DNA from: Channallabes apus
Taxonomy: Eukaryota; Chordata; Actinopteri; Siluriformes; Clariidae
DNA length: 64,000 bases
Direction of reading: 5' to 3'
NCBI GenBank assembly: GCA_030522415.1
Contig: CM060104.1
Location: 15,411,729 to 15,475,728 of the forward strand
The notes beneath the pieces were generated by a model, which worked only from the letters and a program-made list of their open reading frames with translations, made no database searches and was not told where the DNA came from. Of this stretch, positions 46,492-58,349 are shown piece after piece (the first letter of the stretch is position 1; each line of letters begins with the position of its first letter). The position numbers and the translations under genes are program-made.

Positions 46492-47167
46492 CAGAGGTGG
46501 AAAGTAACGGATTACATTTACTCGCGTTACTGTAATTGAGTAGCTTTTTTGTGTATTTCTACTTTTTAAAGTAGTTTTAAAAATCTGTAATTTTACTTTT
46601 ACTTAAGTACGTTTTGTTTGAAGTATTGTAATTCGCTACATTTTAAATCATATTCGCTACTGAGTAAAAAATAAATGAATGAAAATGATAAAATAATAAA
46701 AATATTATGCTTTATAAATGCTCCGTTGTGCCGAGTGTGTGTATCATGTCCTGGTTGCGCGCCGCTCCAGACTCCACTCCAGGTTTTCTGACATCGGCAG
46801 CTAGCTGACCTTCCACACGGTGGCTTCCGCCTTGAGAGTGACGTCATCGACTAGCGCAAACATATATTAACCGGAGGGAGACGCGGGAAAGATGAAAGAG
46901 GTTGTGATTTTGGCGTTTTGATATTTGGTTGTGTATTCCGGTTTTGACATTTTGCCTCCAATTGACTTTGATTATTGCTTTGTCCCTTTGGTTTGGTTGG
47001 TCTTTGTATATATTTGTAGATAATTTCATTGCTTTTGGTTTAGGGAGTCCGAGAAGGTACATGAATTTTTGTTTGTGTTTTTTTTGCAGGTAATCTAGCT
47101 ACTAATATAAATATCATTTTGTTTATTATTTTGGCCTGGGTCCATCCTGAATCTGATCCTCCTCCTG

Positions 47168-47198
<31 letters not shown>

Positions 47199-47667
47199 CA
47201 AACCTCATTATTTCATGAGTTAATGATTGGATCTAGTTCTTTCTGCCATATACCACCATTTCCATACAGTTATATATATATTATAAATAGAACCCTGAAC
47301 CATTCTTTTACTGTATGGCCCTAGACTGGGACGTAACACCATATTTAAGTGACCACTTTGATTTTCAAGCACAAGAAAGACAACAGCTTTATTATGCAAA
47401 GGTGTTCCTTCAGTTAAAAACAACTAGTTTGAGATTTATATCTGCTCATCTTTTTTGAACTACGCTAGAATGCCTCATCCTACCCCCGCTGTTAAAAAAA
47501 ATTAAAAAGTAACTCGGTAACTTTTACTCTGAGTACATTTTTTAATGAGCTACTTTTTACTTGAGTAGATTTTTATAAGGGTAACTTTACTTGTACTTAA
47601 GTAAAATTTCACTGAAGTAACAGTACTTGTACTTGAGTACAAAATTTTATTACTCTTTCCACCTCTG
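46492..47667 (+). mobile_element. hAT-like non-autonomous element, copy 2
   Basis: CAGAGGTGGAAAGTAACG to CTTTCCACCTCTG, flanked by a perfect 8-bp AAACCAGC duplication (46484-46491, 47668-47675). High identity to copy 1 including the internal TGACGTCA (46840) and the ATATATTAA (46861) variant of the TATA-like site. Confidence 0.93.
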
Positions 47668-48280
47668 AAACCAGCGGTGTATGCAAACACATTATGGCAC
47701 AGTATCAAAGTCATATTAATGATGGAATATACTGTAGACCTTTTTAAGAATCTTATTTTATTTGATATCAGAACTAATAGAGTGACTTTTAATTAACCTA
47801 TTTCATAATGTGACTAATGAATTAAAATTGGTAAAGGTGGCAAACAATTTGGCAGCGATACAGCGTGGTGTTGTGTTAAACTGAAGACGGCGCGGTCCTT
47901 TAGACAAAACTTCAGCCCTTTTCATATTTTCCCCGTCGTCGTTATTTAAAAAATAAATAAATAAAGTTTTGCCTTCCAAAGCAACAGATTATGGAGCTTC
48001 TTGAGCTGCTCAGACCTGCGCATGCCAGGCCATCGCATCATACTTATTCTCTACATCCCGATGTCCAGCTGCTCGATGCTTTTTGTTTAAAATATGTTTC
48101 ATTGATCATTAGCCATTATCCATAACTTTATGGGCTTTTCTTTTGACATGTTTTATTTTTTATGAAATTTTATTAGAAATATAATTTGATTGATTGATTT
48201 ATTTATTATTTAGTTAAATGAGAAAATAACCTTGGGAGATTCAAACTCCGAATCCATTAATTTTTGAGTGATTGTAGTGC
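47668..48280. other. Remnant of the GGGCCC-type element interior
   Basis: AT-rich DNA between the hAT-like copy and the TTAA-flanked MITE. No reading frame or motif recognised. Confidence 0.4.
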
Positions 48281-48284
48281 TTAA

Positions 48285-48742
48285 TACCCCTATTCACCTA
48301 TGCGGTTTGACTCGCTGTGAGATGCGGTGTTATACACCTATCTCACCTGCACGGTCTCGCGCTGTGGCTGTAAATAATCATCATGATTCACCCAGAGTTT
48401 TTGCGTTGTGATTCCGTTTCCATCTTTTCGCGTGAAAAATTTAACGTTTAATTTTTTTGCTGGACCTTGCAGAACTTTGCAGAATGTTAAAGGAACGTCG
48501 CAGGCAAACGCGGCAGCTCATGGAGACGAGACAAGCCGCACAGGTGAGAGAGGGGAATTAGGCACCGTGAGCCGCCTCGAGTGACCGTCCGACGGTCCAA
48601 AAAGATCTGCAAGGTCCGCGAGCTTCCATATGTTAAACATGTTTAATTTTTTTGGTAAAATGGAAACGTAATCACGGTACCAAAACTCGCGCTGAATCAT
48701 GATCAACCACACTTACGGCCCCGCGTAGGTGAGATAGGGGTA
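48285..48742. mobile_element. TTAA-flanked MITE (458 bp)
   Basis: TACCCCTATTCACCTATGCG on the left is mirrored by CGCGTAGGTGAGATAGGGGTA on the right with a one-base offset. TTAA stands outside both ends (48281-48284, 48743-48746), as expected for piggyBac-type insertion. It is non-coding. Subterminal text (CGGTACCAAAACTCGCG and related) is also partly mirrored. Confidence 0.8.
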
Positions 48743-49011
48743 TTAAACCTCCACTCTATCATCTCATCGTATTCATTCCATAGTGCGCTATACAACCCCA
48801 ACCACTGACATGTTTCACATTGTTTCTGAAGCTGGTGAAGAGTGTTATCAGCTGTTTGTCCATCAACTATGATTGTATACCCGGTTCGTTTCATCGCCAC
48901 AGCTTACATGAACATATTAGCGACAGTTTGGTGATTTAATTTATATATTTGTCTATTATGGCATGTTATTGATAAGTTAACCCATGTCGAAATAAACGCT
49001 ATTAAAAGAAT

Positions 49012-49330
49012 TTACATTTACATTTAGGCATTTGGCAGACGCTCTTATCCAGAGTGACTTACAAAAAGTGCTTTAAAGTTAACATCACTGGATACATACT
49101 TACACTGGGTTAACTAGGTTAATAACTAAGTCCAACACAACTGGGAAGAGGGATTTTTTTTTTTTTTTTGGCGGGGGGGGGGGGGGGGGGGGTGGGGTTA
49201 GTCCAAGTACTGGAGAAACAGATGCGTCTTGAGCTGTCGTTTAAAGATAGTCAAAGTCTCTGCTGTACAGACATCTAGAGGAAGTTAATTCCACCACCTA
49301 GGTGCCAGAACAGAAAAGAGCCTGGATGAA
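49012..49330 (-). pseudogene. 3' end of the minus-strand L2 LINE
   Basis: On the minus strand this encodes the conserved L2 C-terminal phrase RLFSVLAPRWWN, a stop, then LPLDVCTAETLTIFKRQLKT, and ends with AAGAGCGTCTGCCAAATGCC and an AAATGTAAA tail. A poly-C tract (plus-strand G-run at 49171-49191) interrupts the 3' UTR. It is the distal part of the LINE at 52867-56063, separated by the plus-strand L2 insertion. Confidence 0.85.
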
Positions 49331-51720
49331 TGCCGCCCTCGATCCCTGAAATTATCTCAGATTATTGCCTTGACGCACTCTGTCTCACCGAAACCTGGCT
49401 TAAACCAAATGAATATTTTGGTCTGAATGAGTCTACTCCGTCAGGATATTTCTATAAGCACGAGCCCCGTCTAATTGGTCGCGGTGGTGGTGTCGCCACT
49501 ATCTACAATGATGTACTCACTGTTACCCAGAAAATAAGGCCCAGGTTTAATTCATTTGAAGTGCTTATCATTAATGTTGCATTAAATGAAATACGTAATA
49601 AACCCTTGCTATATTTTACCCTGGCCACCGTGTACAGACCCCCGGGGCCATATGGCGATTTTCTTAAAGAATTTGGACATCTGCTATCAGACCTATTGGT
49701 TAACTCTGACAAAGTGTTGATAGTAGGAGACTTTAACATTCATGTAGATGAGGCTAACGACGCTTTAGCACTCACATTTATCGATTTACTAAATTCCTTT
49801 GGGGTTAAGCAAAATATAATTGGAGCAACTCACCGCTTTAATCATACGCTAGATTTAATTATATCCCATGGTATAGATGTCTCTAATATAGAGATCATAC
49901 CTCAAAGTGATGATATCACAGATCATCACCTCCTGACATATGCTCTACCCGTAGAACAGATTAGCTGTGTCTCCCCACGTTATCGATCTGTTAGAAATAT
50001 GAATCCCACTACTAAAGACAGATTCACAAGTAATCTGCCGGATCTGTCCCAATTTCTTATTAGACCCCTAAATGCAGATGATCTAGATGAAGTGACTAGC
50101 AGCATGGGCACTATTCTTACCAGTACATTAGACACTTTTGCTCCCATCAGATTAAAAAAAGTCAGAGATAAAACATTTGCACCGTGGTACAACAGTCATA
50201 CTCGCGCCCTAAAGAGAGCAACCCGTAACCTCGAGCGAAAATGGAGGAAAACTAAATTAGAAGTTTTTCGAATTGCGTATAAAGACAGTATGTGCAACTA
50301 TAGACAGGCTCTAAAAACTGCTAGGACTGAGCATCTTAGCCAACTGATAGTAAGAAACCAAAACAATCCCAGGTTCTTATTTAGTACAGTGGCTCGCCTA
50401 ACAAAACCTAAGATGCCCGCAGAGAGTATCCCATCACAGTTTAGAAGTGAAGACTTTATGGACTTATTTAATGAAAAAATCAATAATATCAGGAAGAAAA
50501 TAATGGAGGTTCAGCCTCTAATAGTATCTCACGATCCAGTTCAGCCTATAGCTTCACATTTAGATTTTCAGTGCTTTACAGGTATAGGACAGGAAGAGCT
50601 GTATAAACTCATCACCTCGGCTAAATCAACAACGTGCCTGTTAGACCCAATCCCAACCAAATTTTTAAAAGAAGTGATGCTTACGGTTGGAGAACCACTT
50701 CTAAACATTATTAATTCTTCATTACATCTAGGTCACGTCCCTAAACCTTTCAAGTTAGCAGTTATTAAGCCGCTTCTTAAAAAATCTAATTTGGACGCGA
50801 ATGAAATAACAAATTACAGACCGATTTCAAACCTTCCGTTCATATCAAAAATACTAGAAAAAGTAGTATCAGCTCAAATTTGCACATTCTTGCAGGATAA
50901 CAACATCCTTGAAGAATTTCAGTCAGGTTTCAGGCCCCATCATAGCACAGAAACTGCACTAGTTAAGATTACAAATGACTTGTTTTTAGCTTCAGACCAA
51001 GGCTGCATCTCATTGCTAGTCCTGCTCGATCTTAGTGCTGCATTCGACACTATAGATCATAATATTCTCATAGATCGCTTACAAAATTATATAGGTATTC
51101 AGGGACAGGCATTAAAATGGTTTAGATCATACCTGTCTGATCGCTACCATTTTGTAGATCTAAATGGAGAACCGTCTGGTGTAATGCCAGTGAAATATGG
51201 GGTCCCACAAGGGTCAGTTTTAGGACCTCTGTTGTTCTCAATATACATGCTTCCCTTGGGTAACATCATAAGAAGACATGGGATTAGTTTCCATTGTTAT
51301 GCTGATGATACCCAATTATATATCTCAACTAAACCAGACGAAATACCTAAGTTGTCTAGATTAACTGAGTGTGTCCAGGACATAAAAGATTGGATGACCA
51401 ATAACTTTCTTTTATTAAATTCAGATAAGACAGAGATATTACTTATTGGCCCAAAAACCAGCACACAACAGCTTTCACAATTCAGCCTGCGCTTAGAAGG
51501 ATGTACTGTTACTACCAGCTCAGCAGTAAAAGACCTGGGCGTAATATTAGACAGTAACTTGTCTTTTGAAAATCACATTTCAAATATCACAAAAACAGCC
51601 TTTTTCCATCTTCGAAATATTGCTAAACTTAGGAACATCTTATCCGTATCTGATGCAGAAAAGCTAGTTCATGCATTCATGACCTCCAGACTAGACTGCA
51701 CTATTGTAATGCATTACTAG
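49330..51720 (+). pseudogene. L2-type LINE ORF2 (endonuclease + RT), near-complete
   Basis: A 796-codon open frame. Residues ~10-210 are an APE-type endonuclease: [41 protein letters not shown] and [14 protein letters not shown], which carry the Glu, Asp/Asn and Asp/His catalytic positions. Residues ~440-740 are the reverse transcriptase: [59 protein letters not shown] and the catalytic [13 protein letters not shown]. The start lies inside the endonuclease, so the 5' end is missing. The frame ends early because of about five extra bases after SRLD near 51700; downstream to about 52040 the normal C-terminal region continues in another frame. It is otherwise well preserved. Confidence 0.93.
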
Positions 51721-52866
51721 GTGGTTGTCCTGCATCCTCAATAAACAAGCTTCAGTTAATCCAAAATGCAGCTGCCAGGGTTCTCACTAGATCCAGAAAA
51801 TATGATCATATAACCCCAATATTATCATCCCTGCACTGGCTACCTGTTCAGTTAAGAATAAATTACAAAATAGTATTACTTACATACAAGGCCTTAAATG
51901 GTTTAGCTCCCACATACCTAACCAGTCTTCTGATACGCTACAATCCACCACGCGCCTTAAGATCACAAAGCTCCGGACTTCTGGTAGTTCCCAGAATTTC
52001 AAAATCTACAAAAGGGGGTAGCGCTTTTCATATTTAGCTCCAAAGCTTTGGAATAGCCTTCCAGACAGTGTTCGGGGAGCAGACACGGTTTCTCAGTTCA
52101 AAAGTAGACTCAAGACGCATCTTTTTAATCTGGCATACACATAACTCATCCCATAATCTCATACTCCAGTACACCTATACCGAATGGCAACTACGCTAAT
52201 TCTCCCCATCTGTTCTGTATTTCTCTACCCATCCCGAGGCATCGGGAGATTTTGCCAGCTTCAGTAGACAAAGGCCGACCCTGCGAGGTTCCTGAGGCAT
52301 CCAGAGAAGGACCAGCTCCAGCTGGATTCAGCTTTATGATGGTTGGAGCTACACATGCTGCTCCTGTCCTTCCAGTGATCCAGACCTCATCTGCCCTCTG
52401 CACCTACTGACTCGTCCCTATGCTGAACTGGTCTTCATGTCAATTTAAATAATTTCTGTCATATTGAATTTTCACCTGCACAACACACAAGATGTTATAT
52501 CATTTCTATCTGTTATCGCCCAAATGAGGATGGGTTCCCTGTTGAGTCTGGTTCCTCTCAAGGTTTCTTCCTAATGCCATCTCAGGGAGTTTTTCCTTGC
52601 CACCGTCGCCGCCACCCTTGGCTTGCTCATCAGAGAAATTTTCATTCGTCTCATTATTATTATCTGCACATTTTTCTCACACATCCACACTTCCAATTAT
52701 TTTCTTTTCTATAATTATTATTATTATTATTATTATTATTAATTTTATTTTATTTTTATTTATTTATTTTTTTTGTTAAATTTCTTTAATTTTTGTGAAG
52801 CTGCTTTGAGACAATGACCATTGTTAAAAGCGCTATATATAAATAAAATTGAATTGAATTGAATAA
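49335..52866 (+). mobile_element. 5'-truncated L2-type LINE on the plus strand
   Basis: Coding part to about 52140, then a 3' UTR with AGGTTTCTTCCTAATGCC and the tail AAAAGCGCTATATATAAATA followed by a (GAATT)n repeat, characteristic of fish L2 elements. It inserted into the minus-strand L2. No target duplication is visible and about 230 bp of the target L2 between the flanks are missing. Confidence 0.9.
52710..52775. repeat. (ATT)n and T-rich tract in L2 3' UTR
   Basis: Ten ATT units followed by TTTTATTTATTT-type DNA inside the LINE 3' UTR. Confidence 0.9.
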
Positions 52867-55480
52867 AACTGTATTCTGGATCAGTTGCAGAGGACGAATC
52901 GTGGACAGAGGCAGACCTGCCAGGAGTGAGTTGCAGTAGTCCAGTCTTGAAATAACAAGGGACTGAACAAGCACCTGAGTAGCCTTTGAAGAAAGAAATG
53001 GGTGAATTCTTCTGATATTGTAAAGAAGAAATCTACAAGAGCGAGTAAGGTTAGCGATGTGTGGGGAAAATGACAGATGATTGTCCACGGTTACCCCAAG
53101 ATTGCGGGCAGTGGCTGAAGGAGTGATTTGGTTGTTCTCCAGGGATATCACAAGGTCTTGACCTGGGGATGAGTCACAAGGGATGAACAACAGTTCAGTT
53201 TTACTCAGATTGAGCTTTAGCTGATGTACAGCCATCCAGGATGAGATGTCTGCCAGACATGCTGAGATCCGGGTGGAAACCTGAGTGTCAGAGAGAGGAA
53301 AGGAGAGAGTAAGTTGGGTGTCATCTGCATAACAATGGTATGAAAATCCATGTGATGATATGACTTTACCAAGAGACCGGGTATAGAGGGAGAACAGAAG
53401 AGGACCAAGTACTGAGCCCTGTGGGACACCAGTAGAGAGTCTACATGGGGCAGATGTAGATCCCCTCAATGTTACCTCATATGACCTATCTTCTAGGTAA
53501 GAAGCAAATCATTGCCACGCTGTTCCACAAATCCCAAGGCTTGTAAGAATAGATAATAGAATCTTGTGGTTCACTGTGTCAAATGCAGCTGACAGGTCCA
53601 GGAGGATGAGAACAGATGACAGTTTAGCAGATCTAGCAGCATGGAGCTTCTCAGTGACTGACAGAAGGGCAGTCTCTGTGGAATGTGCCACTTTGAATCC
53701 AGATTGGTTGGGATCATTAAGGTTGTTCTGTGAGAGATAAAGAGACATTTGGTTATAAACAGTTCTTTCAAGAATTTTGGAAATAAAAGAGAGAAGTGAT
53801 ACTGGGCGATAGTTGTTAACTTCTGATGGGTCCAGGCAGGGTTTCTTGAGGATGGGAATAACCCTTGACTTCTTAAAAGCAGCAGGAACATGACCAGATG
53901 ATATGGAATGGTTGATGATGGTTGTGGTGAAGGGAAGGAGGTCTTGTGAGATTGCCTGGAGCATTGTGGAGGGGATTGGGTCTAATGAACAGGTGGTGGG
54001 GTTAGATGACGAGATGATCTGCTGAATCTCATCATATGACAAGTTGGAGAATTCTGCTAAAGGAGGGAAGGGAAGGTCCTGAGGTTCTGCTGTAGGAGTT
54101 TGGTTGGGAGCGAAGGACTGGCGGATTGCTGCAATTTTCCCATCGTAGAATGTGGCAAAATCGTCAGCAGTCAGAGAGGAAGGGGCAGGAGGAGTTGGTG
54201 GGTTGAGTAGTGAGGAGAAGATGTTGTGGAGTTTGCCAGGATCATGTGCAGAGGCTTCCGGCTTTTCCCTGAAGGTAGTTTTGGCAGAAGTCACAGCACA
54301 TGAGAATTTGGAGAGAAGAGTCTGGTAAGAGATGAGATCTGCATCAAGTTGAGATTTCTTCCATCTTCTCTCTGCAGTTCTTAATTCTCTCCAGTTGTTG
54401 CGTAGTACAACTGATAGCCAAGGAGCAGGACAAGACGTCTTCCTTGGTTTAGATGACAGCGGGCAAAGAAGATCTATGGATGAGGAGAGAGAGAGGAAAG
54501 TTTTGGTTGCAGTCTCTAGGTTGTAGAGAGGAGAAGGAGGTTGGGTCTGGGAGGGATGATAGGGTGCATGAAGACACAGAGGAGGGGGAGACAGAGTGAA
54601 GGTTTCTGCGAGAAAGAGAGAAATTTAGGTCATTAGGTCTACATAGAATAGGAAGGGTTATGGTGAAGGATACCAGGTAATGATCAGATTTATGAAGAGG
54701 AATAGTAGTGATATCCGTGATTGGGCAAGGGCGGCAGAAAACGAGATCAAGAGAATTCCCTGCCTTGTGTGTGGGAGGGCAGCTGATTAGAGTTAAAGAG
54801 AAGGAGTTAAGTAGAGGGAGAAGGAAAGAGGATTGGAGTTTGTCAGATGGAAGGTTGAAATCTCCTAGAACAGTGAGAGGAGTGTTAGCAGAAGGAAAAA
54901 GACTAAGAAGAATGTCCATTTCATCTAGAAAGTTTCCTAGAGAGCCAGGAGGATGGTAAATAACTAAGATGTGGAGGTTAATTGGAGAGGTTACCTTAAC
55001 TGCATGAAATTCAAATGATGAAAAACTGAGATGATACAGGGGGATTGGCGAGAAGGACCATCTCTTGGACAACAGGAGACCCGTACTGCCACCTCTACCA
55101 GTTTCTCGTGGAGTGTGAGAGAATACATACAGTAGGCAGAGGATAGGGCAGCCGGTGTAGCCGAGTTCTGAGGAGATATCCAGGTCTCAGTTAGTGCCAG
55201 AAAGTCAAAAGAGTAATGGGTAGCTATTGCAGAGATAAAATCTGCTTTCTTTACAGCAGATTGGCAGTTCCAGAGCCCACCTGCCACCAGTGCAGGGCAA
55301 TGAGACAGTATTAGAGGATAGATGAGGTTTCTGGAAGATCTGCCTCTGCTGTGTGAGTAAAAGCATCTTGGTCTGTGAGAACTGACAGAGATAGGTTGAA
55401 GACACATGCTAGACTGAAGTAATTGTCTATAAAACTTGGTAAACAAGAGTTTGAGTCAATTCTCTGCACTTGCTATCCAG
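52867..55480 (-). pseudogene. L2-type LINE ORF2 on the minus strand
   Basis: Pieces in 3' to 5' order: 52867-53469 and 53509-54294 share a frame and are separated by one TGA (53509-53511, Trp to stop). They contain [59 protein letters not shown] and the catalytic [14 protein letters not shown]. Further upstream, 54449-55072 and 54991-55446 lie in two other frames and carry the endonuclease: FLALTETWISPQN, LHILVIYHPPGSLGNFLDE, LTVLGDFNLPSD and LHKSDHYLVSFTI. Two frameshifts and one stop therefore break a full-length-type ORF2. It differs clearly in sequence from the plus-strand L2, so these are two subfamilies. Confidence 0.92.
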
Positions 55481-55550
55481 ATTCTTGACTGACTTTGTTG
55501 CAGTATATGCTTATTAACCACTACAGACACTTGTGTCTGTAGCGGAGACA

Positions 55551-56063
55551 CCTTCAATATATGTAATTAAGCCCTGCTCACAATTCACACCTTAAGGAAG
55601 CCTGAAACTACTGTTGATTAATTACCTGAGAACAAATTGCTTTAGACCTACTTCAATCACACTGCAATCAACACTACCTAACAGCAAAAACTAGGTACAG
55701 TATACAGTAAGAACCAATTGTGTTTCAAAAACAGTACAAAAGTTAAAAACCTACCTTACCAGTTGAGAAGAATCCAATATAGAAAACTAAAGCACACTAA
55801 AGTTTGAGCTAGATCCACCTTCAATATATCTAGCTAAGACCTGCCCACAATTCACACCTTAAGGAAGCCTGAAACTACTGTTGATTAATTACCTGAGAAC
55901 AAATTGCTTTAGACCTACTTCAATCACACTGCAATCAACACTACCAAACAGCAAAAACTAGGTACAGTATACAGTAAGAACTAATTGTGTTTCAAAAACA
56001 GTACAAAAGTTAAAAACCTACCTTACCAGTTGAGAAGAGTCCAATATAGAAAACTAAAGCACA
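55551..56063 (-). repeat. Tandem ~267-bp units upstream of the minus-strand L2
   Basis: 55551-55817 and 55818-56063 are tandem copies (CCTTCAATATAT to AAACTAAAGCACA) with few differences. They sit just 5' of the LINE coding region on the minus strand, where the internal promoter of a LINE would lie, so they may be 5' UTR monomers. Confidence 0.8.
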
Positions 56064-56282
56064 ATTTAGTGCAATGTTTAATTTGCATAGAAAGTGCCAT
56101 CTTTCTTAACGCTGTCATGCAAAAGGAGTCAAAAATCGATTCCTGAGCAATCGATGTCAGCTAATTCAGGACCTTCACTGTAGACAGCGCCTTGTAACGT
56201 CGGACGTACAGTAAGAGGCAGCGTAAGAAGACTCCTAAGAGATAGTTCGAGAAATACACTTAGAAAAGTTATCACTTAACGT

Positions 56283-57463
56283 CAGAGGTGGAAAGTAACG
56301 AATTACATTTATTCGCGTTACTGTAATTGAGTAGTTTTTTTTGTGTATTTCTACTTTTTAAAGTAGTTTTTAAAATCTGTAATTTTACTTTTACTTAAGT
56401 ACGTTTTGTTTGAAGTATTGTAATTCGCTACATTTTAAATCATATTCACTACTGAGTAAAAAATTAATTAATGAAAATGCTAAAATAATACAAATATTAT
56501 GCTTTTGCGCTCGTATATCATGTCCTGGTCGTGCGCCGCTCCAGACTCCACTCCAGGTTTTATGACATCGGCAGCTACCTGACCTTCCACACGGTCGCTT
56601 CCGCCCTGAGAGTGACTTCATCGACTAGCGCGACCATATATAAACCAAAGGGAGACGCGGGAAAGAGGACAGAGATTGTGATTTGGGCGTTGTGATATTT
56701 GGTTGTGTATTCCGGTTTTTAATTTTTGCCTCCCATTGACTTTGATTATTGCTTTGTCCCTTTGGTTTGGTTGGTCTTTGTATATATTTGTAGATAATTT
56801 CACTGTATGTTTGTGCACTCACTAGTAGTAGGGGCGTGGCTGCCATTTATTTTGGGAAGAGGGAATTTATTCACTGTTTTGGGAGTTCGGTACCTGTACT
56901 TTTTGCAGGTAATCTAACTACTAAATATAATTACCATTTTGTTTATTATTTTGGCCTGGGTCCACCCTGAATCTGATCATCCTCCTCCTGTTGTGATTGT
57001 GTGTTTTGTATATACAAACCTCATTATTTCATCAGTTAATGATTGGATCTAGTTCTTTCTTCCATATACCACCATTTCCATACAGTTTAAAATAGAACCC
57101 TGAACCATTCTATTGCTGTATGGCCCTAGACTGGGACACCATATTTAAGTGACCACTTTGATTTTCAAGCACAAGAAAGACAACAGTTTTATTATGCAAA
57201 GGTATTCCTTAAGTTAAAAACAACTAGTTTGAGATTTATATCTGCTCATCGTTTTTGAACTACGCTAGAATGCCTCATCCCACCCCCGCTAATAAAAAAG
57301 TAACTCTGTAACTTTTACTCTGAGTAAAATTTTTATGAGCTACTTTTTACTTTTACTTGAGTAGATTTTTATAAGGGTAACTTTACTTGTACTTAAGTAA
57401 AATTTCACTGAAGTAACAGTACTTGTACTTGAGTACAAAATTTTATTACTCTTTCCACCTCTG
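56283..57463 (+). mobile_element. hAT-like non-autonomous element, copy 3
   Basis: CAGAGGTGGAAAGTAACG to CTTTCCACCTCTG, flanked by a perfect 8-bp CTTAACGT duplication (56275-56282, 57464-57471). Same orientation as copy 2. The CRE-like site is TGACTTCA here, followed by ATATATAAA at 56636. Confidence 0.93.
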
Positions 57464-57806
57464 CTTAACGTAAGATATATCTTAAGAGTCTTCTTAGCGC
57501 GCGAATAGTGTGCGTTATCAAGAAACCGGGCCCAGAACTAGACTGAAACTGGACAGTAACAGAATTACTGATGCAGTAGTTTGTAAAAGCTAAAATAATA
57601 GTCAATGTCATCTTGTGTTACACTTGGAAGCCTACTTTGTCATTGAACAGAATTAAACTGTGTCTGTTATGTATAGTATTTGAATCTGTGAGACTGAAAT
57701 CACAATTTACTAGATGAATGTTAAATGAAGTTATAATGAGAATATGGTGTATGCAAAAACAAACTAGAAGAAACAAAAGGCAAAAATATAATATATATAA
57801 GATGAT

Positions 57807-58095
57807 CCTTCATTCATTCATTCATTCATCTTCTATACCGCTTTATCCTGTATTAGGGTCGCGGGGACCTGGAGCCTATCCCAGGAGACTCTGGGCACAA
57901 GGTAGGGTACACCCTGGACAGCGTGCCAATCCATCGCAGAGCACACACACACACACACCGGAGGAAACCCACCAAGCACGGGGAGAACATGCAAACTCCA
58001 TGTACACAGAGATGGGAATCAAGCCTGGCCGGGAATCGAACCCGGACCCTGGAGGTGCAAGGCGACAGTGCTAACCACTACACCACCGTGCCGCC
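57807..58095 (-). mobile_element. tRNA-derived SINE, copy 2
   Basis: Minus-strand copy of the SINE at 6017, with GGTGTAGTGGTTAGCAC and GGTTCGATTCCCGG as promoter boxes and an (AATG)n tail at the left. A 13-bp duplication TATATAAGAYGAT (57794-57806 and 58096-58108) flanks it, with one difference. Confidence 0.92.
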
Positions 58096-58108
58096 TATAT
58101 AAGACGAT

Positions 58109-58345
58109 ATTCCTGTTTAATAAAGACAGAGAACAGCCTGACTGAACGCAAGCCACTAACGTCTCTTGTCTACTTTTTTCCTGTCTGAAACAGGACATCT
58201 AATCTGTCAACAGGTCACAGCGGCCTGAGGCCTGTAACACATGCCTCCTATTTGATTGACCCCCTCAGAAGCCCTGTGTTTGGGCTCTTATAAATACTAT
58301 TATATCTCATGGTGTGGCTTTCTAATCCGCACCACATAACAAATT
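58109..58345 (+). repeat. LTR-like segment
   Basis: Contains TTTAATAAAGACAGAG, the 71-bp block shared with 46237-46307, then CTTATAAATACTATTATATC and TCTAATCCGCACCA, both shared with 45811-45867. Probably part of an LTR whose family I cannot name; no gag or pol is attached. Confidence 0.4.
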
Positions 58346-58349
58346 GGGT

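Larger units (their letters stand above)
46306..57533. mobile_element. Composite DNA element with GGGCCCGGTTTCTTGA ends
   Basis: GGGCCCGGTTTCTTGA at 46306 is exactly complementary to the end at 57518-57533, with weaker similarity inside. After removing the nested elements only about 1.35 kb remains, so the original was a small element without a readable transposase. G/C-rich ends of this type occur in PIF/Harbinger elements, but the outer flanks (ACA and AGA) do not give a clean 3-bp duplication, so the superfamily is tentative. Confidence 0.6.
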
